A stretch of DNA of 56,509 bases from Lacticaseibacillus zeae DSM 20178 = KCTC 3804 (GTDB lineage Bacteria > Bacillota > Bacilli > Lactobacillales > Lactobacillaceae), in contig NZ_BACQ01000049.1 of the NCBI RefSeq assembly GCF_000260435.1, positions 1-56,509 on the forward strand, given 5' to 3'. Position numbers and translations under genes: made by a program. Each line of letters begins with the position of its first letter. Position 1 is the first letter of the stretch. Below, piece after piece: positions 44,406-51,947 of the stretch. The notes beneath the pieces are model-generated. The model did no database searches, had not been told where the DNA came from, and saw nothing but the letters and a program-made list of their open reading frames with translations.

Positions 44406-45437
44406 ATGAGCGTCGATATAGATTGGAACAACCTAGGATTTGATTACATGCAACTGCCGTATCGCTATGTTGCCCACTGGAAGGACGGTGCCTGGGATGA
44501 AGGCACCCTATCCACTGACCCAAATCTAAGTCTCAACGAAGGCTCCCCGATTTTGCACTATGGCCAAGGTGCCTTCGAAGGGCTTAAAGCTTACCGTGCC
44601 AAGTTCGGAAAAATTCAACTTTTCCGCCCTGATCAAAATGCCCACCGGCTACATAACTCTGCGGAAAAGTTATTGATGCCACCGTTCCCTGAAGACCGGT
44701 TCGTGGACGCGGTCAAACAGGTTGTAGCTGCCAACCATGACTACGTGCCGCCATACGGTACCGGCGCCACGCTTTACTTGCGGCCAATGCTCATTGGGGT
44801 TGGCCCCAATATCGGCGTTGCACCGGCAAAAGAATACATTTTTGATGTCTTTGCCATGCCAGTGGGTCCTTACTTCAAAGGCGGCATGGTGCCGACCAAA
44901 TTTGTTGTTGCCGATCAGCATGACCGCGCTGCCCATTACGGGACTGGTCAGGCTAAAGTCGGCGGCAACTATGCGGCCTCTTTGCAAGCAGGCAAGTTTG
45001 CGCATGAACACGGCTATGGCGACGCGATCTACCTGGATCCAATTGAGCATAAGTACATCGAAGAAGTCGGTTCGGCTAACTTTTTTGGGATTTCAAAAGA
45101 TGGTAAAACTTTGAAAACGCCGAAGTCTCCTTCGATCTTGCCAAGTATCACGAAGTACTCCATCTTGACACTGGCGCATGATCGGTTCGGCATGAAGACC
45201 GAGGAAACCAAGATTGCCATTACGGACTTAGATCAATTTGGCGAAGCTGGGGCATGTGGCACCGCCGCGGTCATTACGCCAATTGCCAGCATCACGTACA
45301 ACGGCCATGAGCACGTCTTTTATTCCGAAACGGAAGTTGGGCCTTACACTAAGAAAATTTATGATGAGCTGACCGGCATCCAGTTTGGCGATGTCCCGGC
45401 TCCGGAAGGCTGGATTGTGGACGTGCCGGTTGACTAG
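44406..45437 (+). CDS. ilvE: Branched-chain amino acid aminotransferase
   Basis: Fold-type IV PLP enzyme of 343 residues that interconverts Leu/Ile/Val with their keto acids. Motifs: LHYGQGAFEGLKAYR, the PLP-lysine region GTGQAKVGGNYAAS, YIEEVGSANFFGI and ACGTAAVITPI, typical of the eukaryotic-like BCAT group with the DLDQFGEAGACGTAA segment. ATG 44406 follows GGAGG at 44394 by seven bases; the frame back to 44313 and ATG 44400 are less likely. It lies divergent to glgB. In lactobacilli this gene can be involved in flavour-related catabolism. Confidence 0.95.
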   Translation: MSVDIDWNNLGFDYMQLPYRYVAHWKDGAWDEGTLSTDPNLSLNEGSPILHYGQGAFEGLKAYRAKFGKIQLFRPDQNAHRLHNSAEKLLMPPFPEDRFVDAVKQVVAANHDYVPPYGTGATLYLRPMLIGVGPNIGVAPAKEYIFDVFAMPVGPYFKGGMVPTKFVVADQHDRAAHYGTGQAKVGGNYAASLQAGKFAHEHGYGDAIYLDPIEHKYIEEVGSANFFGISKDGKTLKTPKSPSILPSITKYSILTLAHDRFGMKTEETKIAITDLDQFGEAGACGTAAVITPIASITYNGHEHVFYSETEVGPYTKKIYDELTGIQFGDVPAPEGWIVDVPVD

Positions 45438-45466
45438 CGGAGTTTTTGAATTTGTCGTCACCGTAA

Positions 45467-45500
45467 CGCGTTCTCTGACGCAGGAAGCCAGAGAACGCTC
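45467..45500. repeat. Short palindromic repeat (REP-like), ilvE trailer copy
   Basis: A 34-base unit starting CGCGTTCTCTGACGCAGG and ending GCCAGAGAACGCTC. Same outline as 30166-30198 with compensating arm changes (TCTCTGG with TCAGAGA in place of AAGCCGG with CCAGCGA, read on the minus strand). It lies between the ilvE stop and its terminator. Confidence 0.65.
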
Positions 45501-45509
45501 AACATACTA

Positions 45510-45548
45510 AAAGCCGTCGTCAAGTCAGAAGCTTGACGGCGGCTTTTT
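45510..45548 (+). terminator. Intrinsic terminator after ilvE
   Basis: Fifteen-base arms (45510-45524 and 45532-45546) with one G-U type mismatch, followed by a T run. Confidence 0.85.
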
Positions 45549-45647
45549 AATTCATGAGTATCGCGATCTTTCTACTTGATAAGGCTTAAAATAACTGCCT
45601 AACTTTCCTGTCAAACTTTGGTGTCGATGTCCGTGCAGCGCCTTTTA

Positions 45648-47225
45648 TTAGCGCGCAAAGGCAATCAGGCGCCAGTAGTCACCGACACATGTTTGTAAGG
45701 TAATGCGTTGACCACCGCCAGTACCGGTGATTTCATCCCACAGATCCTGACCATCCGCGGTGACTGCGTTCGGGTTAACGGTTGCTAACCGATAAACGTG
45801 ATACGTGCGGGCTTGGCCGGCTGCATCCGTAACGGTGATCGGCGAACCGATGCCTAATGACAGCATTGCGGCAAACGCCCCAGGGTTATGCCCGATAAAG
45901 TGCGTATTTTCGCCGCTGTTATTGCTGTAGTTAGCCTGACCGCCCCAAGTTGCAGCGCCATTAGCCGGCGCAGCATCCATGCTTTCGTTACCAATGATAT
46001 ACGGCACGGTGACCCCAGCAAACATCAAGACCCGACTCGCATAAGTTGGTGCGGGTTGAACTTGCGGTTTAACTGGTTGCGCCGGTGTAACGACCGGTGC
46101 TGGCTTTGCCGGTTGAACCGGTGCCGGTGTTGCTGCCGCTGCAGAGGCTTGCGTTGTCGACGGTGCGGCAGCTGGTTTAGCGGCTGGGGCTGGCGTCGAA
46201 GCAACTGGGGCATTTGAAGCTGCCGGGGCTGGCGTCGAAGCCTTGACCGCGGTTTGGGCAGCTGGCTGTTGACTAGCAACGGTACCCGAAGCAACTGACC
46301 AGCTCGGATGGGCAACCGATTGATTAGCCGGTTGTGAAGCGGCTGTGCTGTTGAGCAGATCAACCTTTGTCGATGAGCTCGTTACGGTTGGTGTTGATGC
46401 TTTTACTGCCGGCGCAGGAGCTTTCGTAGCTGGCGCTGTCGTTGTACTTGCAGCTGGCGCCGAGGTGGTTACCTTGGCTGGCGCTGCAGGCGCACTGGAA
46501 ACTTGGGTCTCGGTTGCCGCCTTGGTCGTTGTCACGGCGACAGTAGAAGAAGCGGTTACCTTAGTCGCAGCTGAAGTTGAACTTGCGACAGTCGGCTGTG
46601 TTGTTTTCTTAATAGCGACACTGGTAACAACTGACCATTGCGGATGGGCAATTGCCTGTCCAGCCGGTTGAACAGCTGCCGTCGCGTCGAGTAAATCAAC
46701 AACGACAGTGGTCTTCTTGGCCGTCGAGGTCGTTGTTTGTTTGACAGCAGCGGTTTTATTGACAGATGCAGTCGTTGCCGCTGTCTTAGCTGTCGCGGCT
46801 GCAGTCGTTGTACTTGCTTTAGTAGTAACAGCTGTTGTTTTAACTGCCGTTGTCTTAGCTTCGGTTTTACCCGCTGCTGAATTTGAAACCTGTAAACCAA
46901 AATACTTGAGTGAACTTACCGGTGCGTTTTTAACAACGGATACATGATATTGCGGTGTCGCCTTAATTTGTGTCGGTGACGCCGTTTGACTCGTTGTAAC
47001 GCCTGAACCACTTGCTCCGTGCGCCAGCGTCCCTGTCTGTTCAACAGGCAGCGCCGCCAGTTTTGCATTGAGCAAATCGCTTGAAGCACTTACAGCATTA
47101 ACTTTCTCCCTTGTTGTGATACGCGATCCGGCCACGTCTTGATGCTGAATGTGATAGCCGACAGCTGATGTTGCCACCAGTCCGCTTGCCACAAGAGCGA
47201 AAGTCAACAGACTCTTGCGTAACAT
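45648..47225 (-). CDS. Secreted protein with sortase-like C-terminal domain
   Basis: Protein of 525 residues. It has an N-terminal signal peptide (LLTFALVASGLVATSAVGY), a Thr/Ala/Val/Lys-rich region from about 60 to 390, and a folded C-terminal domain of about 130 residues. That domain holds THFIGHNPG with His 446 and LQTCVGDYWRLIAFAR with Cys 513 and Arg 519/525. The spacing of His, TC and Arg matches sortase active sites. The linker contains two copies of a VDLL-(D/N)-x-TAA-x-QPA...AHP-x-WSV unit. GGGGGAG precedes the ATG. If active, it would act outside the membrane but away from it, unlike membrane-anchored sortases; it could also be an inactive relative. Confidence 0.8.
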   Translation of the reverse strand: MLRKSLLTFALVASGLVATSAVGYHIQHQDVAGSRITTREKVNAVSASSDLLNAKLAALPVEQTGTLAHGASGSGVTTSQTASPTQIKATPQYHVSVVKNAPVSSLKYFGLQVSNSAAGKTEAKTTAVKTTAVTTKASTTTAAATAKTAATTASVNKTAAVKQTTTSTAKKTTVVVDLLDATAAVQPAGQAIAHPQWSVVTSVAIKKTTQPTVASSTSAATKVTASSTVAVTTTKAATETQVSSAPAAPAKVTTSAPAASTTTAPATKAPAPAVKASTPTVTSSSTKVDLLNSTAASQPANQSVAHPSWSVASGTVASQQPAAQTAVKASTPAPAASNAPVASTPAPAAKPAAAPSTTQASAAAATPAPVQPAKPAPVVTPAQPVKPQVQPAPTYASRVLMFAGVTVPYIIGNESMDAAPANGAATWGGQANYSNNSGENTHFIGHNPGAFAAMLSLGIGSPITVTDAAGQARTYHVYRLATVNPNAVTADGQDLWDEITGTGGGQRITLQTCVGDYWRLIAFAR

Positions 47226-47279
47226 ATAGACTCCCCCAGTCCATATTATGAAACTGACTTACCACATAAATTCTTTTTT

Positions 47280-47295
47280 AGAGATGGCCATCTCT
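47280..47295. promoter_or_regulatory. Perfect 16-bp palindrome upstream of the sortase-like gene
   Basis: AGAGATGGCCATCTCT lies 55 bases before the start codon, flanked by A/T runs. It could be an operator or a leader hairpin. The rest of 47226-47607 (about 380 bases) contains AT-rich sequence and the terminator of the YitT-family gene; nothing else was seen. Confidence 0.5.
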
Positions 47296-47531
47296 TGTTT
47301 TAGATTATGCACAAATTAATATAGCCGGTAAACAAATACGCTTACCTTTTAAAAGTGACTTTGTTATTTATAATCAAAATAATACCCAATATTTCGCTAT
47401 TTTCGTTTTATTTGACCATATTATAAAAGAAATATTTTTAAAAGTTGGTTTCGGACATTGACTAATAACCGTTGTTTTTCAAGTACAAGTGTATTTCCAA
47501 GACAGACCCAGACAGTGAGGTCCCATCCATT

Positions 47532-47571
47532 AAAAAACTCCCAGACGACAAGTGAGCTTGTCTCCGGGAGT
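47532..47571 (-). terminator. Intrinsic terminator after the YitT-family gene
   Basis: Long stem (about 47537-47571, loop CTCA on the minus strand) with two mismatches, then TTTTTTAA on the minus strand. Confidence 0.85.
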
Positions 47572-47607
47572 CCATTCTTGTTTATATCGTGCATCCGAAC
47601 TACGCAG

Positions 47608-48438
47608 TCAGATACTGCCGCCGTGCACTTCAGTCGCGGCAACGGTCAAAATAAATGCATGCGGATCGACTGCATGAACCAATTCAATCAGCTGCCTAAA
47701 ATTGCTCTGCTCGACAACCACCATCAGCATTTCTTTAGCCTCATCGGAAAAGCCGCCGACAACTTGCTGAACGGTTAAACCATGCGGCGTTTCATCCCGA
47801 ATCTGTTGCTTGATCAGCGGCAGTTGGTCGCTCATGACATAGACCACCTTTTTGCGATCAAAACCGGTTTCGACATAATTCATAACCAGGCTGGTAATCG
47901 TCAAGGCAAACACTGCCAAGATAAACGCTTCGACGCCAGAAACCGGGATGTTAAACAACGACACCACAATATCGGTGACTAGCAACATCAGCGACGGTTT
48001 CAATCCGAAATATTTTTTAAAAATCAGCGGCGGCACCGTGGTTCCGCCGCTTGATGCATCCATTTGGTAGAGTAATCCGACGCCGAACGCAAAGACAACG
48101 CTGCCAACAATAATGGCCAGTAAGCGATCAGTCACCAAGTTGATTTCCGGCGTGAGCCACAACAATAGTGGCAACATAAAACTACCGAATAGAATCCGCT
48201 TGAGCGTGCTGCGATCAAGGAAGAACCACGCCAATGCCAACATACACAGGTTGACGCCCATAGTGGTGATACCCACCTGAATACCGGCCACTTCCTGCAC
48301 CAAAATGGCAATGCCGGTCGCCCCACCTGCTGCCACCGCATGCGGCGCGTAAAACATATTAATGCTCACCGCAATCAGCGCGAGCGCAGCCATGATCCAC
48401 AGCCATTTCAGCACAGGATGCCGCATCGTTTTCTGCAT
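47608..48438 (-). CDS. YitT-family membrane protein
   Basis: Membrane protein of 276 residues: five to six hydrophobic segments (LWIMAALALIAVSINMFY, YAPHAVAAGGATGIAIL, QMDASSGGTTVPPL, and others), then a cytosolic DUF2179 domain of about 85 residues (KKVVYVMSDQLPLIKQQIRD, VQQVVGGFSDEAKEMLMVVV). The family has an unknown function, possibly a small-molecule or ion transport. The start is ATG 48438 (a TTG directly precedes it), with AAAGGGTGG upstream. Confidence 0.9.
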   Translation of the reverse strand: MQKTMRHPVLKWLWIMAALALIAVSINMFYAPHAVAAGGATGIAILVQEVAGIQVGITTMGVNLCMLALAWFFLDRSTLKRILFGSFMLPLLLWLTPEINLVTDRLLAIIVGSVVFAFGVGLLYQMDASSGGTTVPPLIFKKYFGLKPSLMLLVTDIVVSLFNIPVSGVEAFILAVFALTITSLVMNYVETGFDRKKVVYVMSDQLPLIKQQIRDETPHGLTVQQVVGGFSDEAKEMLMVVVEQSNFRQLIELVHAVDPHAFILTVAATEVHGGSI

Positions 48439-48572
48439 CAAGCCACCCTTTCCGTTTGGGTTTCATCCGTTTCTTATCATATTAATAATATACGGGAAAA
48501 GTAACTTGTTGACAAACGCAATTGTTAAGAGCGCCAGCCTGTGCGTTTTTTTTGGTGCTAGGAGAGCTTGGC

Positions 48573-50504
48573 TTAGTCCCCGTTACGTAGTTCAGCCAAC
48601 CGCCGTTTCAAAACTTCGACTTCTGCTTGAAGCGCGGTTCCAATATCGGTTTCTGCGACAGTGCGCCGGCGCGCTTCGGTTTCAACAACCCGCCGCGTGG
48701 AAATAATATCGGTCAAATTGGCAATGGCGTCCGCCTTCGTGGTAAACGGTTGATGGGTCACCAACTGCATCCCATATGAATTGTCCAGCAAGGTATAGCC
48801 GCCGATCCCGGTCGTCTTTTGGTAAGGTTTGGAAAAACCACCGTCGATGACAATCATTTTGTTATTCGCCATAATTGGATCGGTACCTTTTTTCACCGGC
48901 GTGTGGCCGTTAATCACGTGCCCGACTTCCGGATCGAGGACGAACTCCTCTAAGATCTTCTTGATAAAATCCGGATCTTTGCGCAACTGGTAATAAGGAT
49001 TGCGGCCTTCCACATGGGTCGCAGGATCCTTGATAAAGTACCGCTCAAACGTCGTCATGTCGTGCTTGCCAAAAAGCGGTGAATTCGGTCCGGTCCACAA
49101 ATACCATAACAGGTCAGTCGCCAAATCGGCCTTTTCATTCGGTTGACTGTAGGCCAGGCGCAAGTTGGCTTCCAACATGTCAAACAATTGACGGCCGGCA
49201 TAAGTGGTGCCATCAATGGTTAAGCCGATAAAATTGCCATCCTCGTCCACGGGCACACACCCATGCAACAGCAGATTGCGATTGTAGCGTAAATACATGC
49301 TGCCGCGATTGATCAGGAAATCCATGTGGCGATGCAGCTTTTCGGAATGCGTAAACGACTCCACCAGCGAATCAATGACTTCCTTTTCCTCTGGCAACAA
49401 GCGATACGGATCGGCAGGATCAACCGTGGCAAAGCAACCATTTTCAATCGGATAAGTATGGCCATTAAGCTCGATCGTGGCAAAATCCGGTGCAAGTTTG
49501 TCCAGCAGCAGACGATGATCCATTTCAAACTCGGGTCGCCGTTTAATCGTCGGACCCTCAAGTTTAAACTGAATCATTGCGATTGCTTGATGAATTTGGG
49601 TGATCTGCAGGCGCTCCGCCTCGGTAATCGGGCGATCCGACCGCCCCAACTTTGGTGAAAATGCCGGATTATCCTGATAATATTGCTCCGCCAACCGCGC
49701 CAGGTGCCGCAAGTTAATCCCATAAACGTCTTCCAGAATGCTCAGGTTGTTATACCGCGCCGAAATCCGCACAAGATTAGCAATACACAACGCCGATCCC
49801 GCTGCGCCGCCAATCCATAAAATATCATGATTGCCCCATTGAATATCCACGGAATGCCGTTGGTCGCGCCGAATCAGACTTTCAACGACCTGATCCGGGG
49901 CCGGCCCCCGATCGTAGATATCGCCGACAATATGAAAATGATCGACGGTCAGCCGCTGAATCGTTCGGCACGTTGCCTCAATCCATTCATCTGCCTGCTC
50001 CAAAACAATCAGGTTATGAATGATCTGCCAGTAATAGGCCAACTTGTCCTGCATCGAAGCATCGTTATACAGCAGCTCTTCGGTAATATAAACAAACTCC
50101 GGCGCCATCGCCTTACGCACCTTCGAACGCGTATACTTCGTCGCCGTAAAAGCCAACAGCCGGATCAAGCGCCGAAAAGTGGTCAGATACCACTGTTGCA
50201 GATCGTCACCATCCATCTCTTGATGAATCGCGGCCAACCGTTCAGACGGGTAATACACTAAAAACGCAAAACGCTGCAACGTCTTCTCGGTCATTTCATC
50301 CCGAAAACAGGACCGAATCTTACTTTTGATATTGCCGCTACCATTGCGCAAAACATGCTGAAACGCATTATATTCCCCGTGGATGTCACTCATAAACGCT
50401 TCTGTCGGCTTCGGTAGATTCAAAATTGCCTCCAGATTGATAATCTCGGTTGCAATGGCTGGAATCGTTTGATATTTTGCCGTCAGCTCACTGTACAAAT
50501 CCAT
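48573..50504 (-). CDS. fbp: Class III fructose-1,6-bisphosphatase
   Basis: Enzyme of 643 residues that removes the 1-phosphate of fructose-1,6-bisphosphate for gluconeogenic flux; the Firmicute FBPase_2 family. It carries a calcineurin-like metal site: SDIHGEYNAF (D-x-H), GDIYDRGPAPDQV (GDxxDRG), WGNHDILWIGG (GNHD), and HGCVPVDEDG, GHTPVKKGTDP (last metal His). Length fits the family. The start is ATG 50504 with AAAGGAAG; the frame to 50543 is translated leader. It may help feed sugar phosphates to glycogen and polysaccharide synthesis elsewhere in the window. Confidence 0.95.
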   Translation of the reverse strand: MDLYSELTAKYQTIPAIATEIINLEAILNLPKPTEAFMSDIHGEYNAFQHVLRNGSGNIKSKIRSCFRDEMTEKTLQRFAFLVYYPSERLAAIHQEMDGDDLQQWYLTTFRRLIRLLAFTATKYTRSKVRKAMAPEFVYITEELLYNDASMQDKLAYYWQIIHNLIVLEQADEWIEATCRTIQRLTVDHFHIVGDIYDRGPAPDQVVESLIRRDQRHSVDIQWGNHDILWIGGAAGSALCIANLVRISARYNNLSILEDVYGINLRHLARLAEQYYQDNPAFSPKLGRSDRPITEAERLQITQIHQAIAMIQFKLEGPTIKRRPEFEMDHRLLLDKLAPDFATIELNGHTYPIENGCFATVDPADPYRLLPEEKEVIDSLVESFTHSEKLHRHMDFLINRGSMYLRYNRNLLLHGCVPVDEDGNFIGLTIDGTTYAGRQLFDMLEANLRLAYSQPNEKADLATDLLWYLWTGPNSPLFGKHDMTTFERYFIKDPATHVEGRNPYYQLRKDPDFIKKILEEFVLDPEVGHVINGHTPVKKGTDPIMANNKMIVIDGGFSKPYQKTTGIGGYTLLDNSYGMQLVTHQPFTTKADAIANLTDIISTRRVVETEARRRTVAETDIGTALQAEVEVLKRRLAELRNGD

Positions 50505-50613
50505 GAAATAGCTTCCTTTCACGTAGACCAATTTTTGGCTCATGGCAATATGATAGCATATTTCAGGATTTTGTATACGGTTTCACCACTTTTTGAAGAA
50601 AATTCATCATGTG

Positions 50614-50660
50614 ACGGTGGCACCGCCGTTAGCGCTAGGAACATAACTAGCGCTTTTTAA
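50614..50660 (+). other. Orphan T-box-like tail and terminator
   Basis: GGTGGCACCGC, close to a T-box core, is followed by an 8-bp perfect stem (AGCGCTAG, 50631-50638, with CTAGCGCT, 50647-50654) and TTTTTAA. It points rightward, but no rightward gene ends or starts here and no stem I sequence is visible. The remaining part of 50505-50859 holds the fbp leader and the terminator of the Spx-like gene. Confidence 0.35.
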
Positions 50661-50772
50661 TTGGAACTTTTCGAAAGATAAGCTAATTAAGGCAAGCCGA
50701 AAACTATACCAACAATTCCAAGCTCAGTCGCTAAGTTTTGTTGATCCGCTATTTTCAAAAAAGCAGGCAACC

Positions 50773-50811
50773 AAAAAAGAGTCTCATCTGCCAATGCCAC
50801 AGATGGGACTC
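50773..50811 (-). terminator. Intrinsic terminator after the Spx-like gene
   Basis: Twelve-base arms (50779-50790, 50800-50811) with one G-U, followed on the minus strand by TTTTTTGG. Confidence 0.85.
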
Positions 50812-50859
50812 CTTCATGCATAGACCTAACTTATCAAAAAAGTGCCAGTGCCGAACCCC

Positions 50860-51261
50860 TCACACACTCGAAGTGTTCAGCAACGCTGCCCACAACTTCT
50901 GCCGGCGAACTTCGCGCGGTAAGAAGACGCGGACTGAATCTTGGTTAAACCCGAACAATAGGCGCCGATCGTCCACAATAATCGGCCGCCGGAGAATGGC
51001 TGGCTGCTTAGATAACAAATCAACCGCTTCTTTAAGTGACAATGCATCAAAATCAACATCAAGGGCCTGAAACGCCTTTGAACGCCGTGAGACTAAACTA
51101 TCGATGCCATCTTCCGATCGGGCCAACAGTTCCAAAATCTGCGCTTTGCTGATGCCCTGTTTCGACAACGAAATCTCCTCAAATGGCAGTCCGTTGGCTT
51201 CTAACCACGCTCTAGCTTCGCGACTCGATTTTGACGAACCTGATGTATACAACTTGATCAT
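50860..51261 (-). CDS. Spx/ArsC-family protein without the CxxC switch
   Basis: Protein of 133 residues with thioredoxin-like ArsC fold. It aligns with Spx along its length: MIKLYTSGSSKSSREARAWL, EDGIDSLVSRRSKAF, and RRPIIVDDRRLLFGFNQDSV with the RRP motif. In Spx the first part has Cys10-x-x-Cys13; here both are Ser. Spx binds the RNA polymerase alpha C-terminal domain, so this protein could still bind but would not sense thiol oxidation. ATG 51261 with GAGGGG upstream. A 27-bp inverted repeat lies 17 bases before the start. Confidence 0.85.
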   Translation of the reverse strand: MIKLYTSGSSKSSREARAWLEANGLPFEEISLSKQGISKAQILELLARSEDGIDSLVSRRSKAFQALDVDFDALSLKEAVDLLSKQPAILRRPIIVDDRRLLFGFNQDSVRVFLPREVRRQKLWAALLNTSSV

Positions 51262-51277
51262 CCAATCACCCCTCAAC

Positions 51278-51304
51278 GAAACGATAATATATCATTATCG
51301 TTTC
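51278..51304. promoter_or_regulatory. 27-bp perfect inverted repeat before the Spx-like gene
   Basis: Arms of 11 bases, GAAACGATAAT and ATTATCGTTTC, with spacer ATATC. No U run follows. It overlaps the likely promoter or leader and is best read as an operator. Confidence 0.6.
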
Positions 51305-51325
51305 TCTGCTAATACCACCCACGTG

Positions 51326-51505
51326 TTCAATGCTAACAACGTTCACAAGTCCTATGGTGATTTACTAACGACACCATTTTATTATCCTAATAATAATTTA
51401 ACACATTCAGGCACTTATGACAATAAAGACACTCTCATGCTATGTGACTGGGGTTTCAACCATTCAGACATGCTGACCAAAGTCAATGTGGTCGTTAAAA
51501 AATGA
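51326..51505 (+). pseudogene. Gene remnant, 3' fragment of unknown protein
   Basis: A rightward frame ending in TAA-type stop at 51503-51505 encodes about 59 residues that look protein-like: SYGDLLTTPFYYPNNN, then SGTYDNKDTLMLCDWGF and a tail HSDMLTKVNVVVKK. There is no start codon with ribosome binding site; the 5' part runs into the antisense of the Spx-like gene. The LCDW segment resembles a beta-strand domain but I cannot name it. AT-rich sequence without genes follows to 51947; that 440-base stretch holds the palindrome at 51736, a hairpin at about 51895-51918 and the clpL terminator. Confidence 0.35.
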
Positions 51506-51735
51506 ACGGTTGAAGTCAAAGTCCTGACCTACAATAATTAAATAACAACGATAGCACCTGAATGAGGGCTCGATTAGATTGTGAATTTTTAGCATGAAAT
51601 CTGATATTTCAGTTTCGTATCACCGGTTGGCTTACATCAAATTTAGCACAAGCTTATATCGCTTTCAATAACAATTTTTAAAAAATAATTTGCGATTACT
51701 AACATTTAAATATTTTTGCCAAGTATCATCCCCTC

Positions 51736-51759
51736 AAAAGCCTTGTGCACAAGGCTTTT
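51736..51759. terminator. Perfect 24-base palindrome, terminator-like
   Basis: Arms AAAAGCCTTGTG and its exact complement form a hairpin with A and T ends on both strands. It may be the terminator of the fragmentary gene at 51326-51505. Confidence 0.5.
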
Positions 51760-51853
51760 ACACAACCTCATTCAGACAACGACCAAGGTTTTTGCTCAAA
51801 AAAAGGACGTGTACAATTTATTTTAAATTTTATTATACATCTTTTTTGCAACC

Positions 51854-51889
51854 AAAAAAAGCCGCCAAACGTTTTAACGCTTGACGGCT
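51854..51889 (-). terminator. Intrinsic terminator after clpL
   Basis: Fourteen-base arms (51860-51873, 51876-51889) with two mismatches; TTTTTTT on the minus strand. Confidence 0.85.
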
Positions 51890-51947
51890 ATGATGCGCAC
51901 CCCAACTTAGCTGGTGCGTTTAAATTAGATGTTTTGGGACGGCACGA

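Noticed and set aside
46345-46947. Val/Ala-rich rightward frames opposite the sortase-like gene
   Set aside because: They mirror the low-complexity Thr/Ala codons of the leftward gene; no start signal is present.
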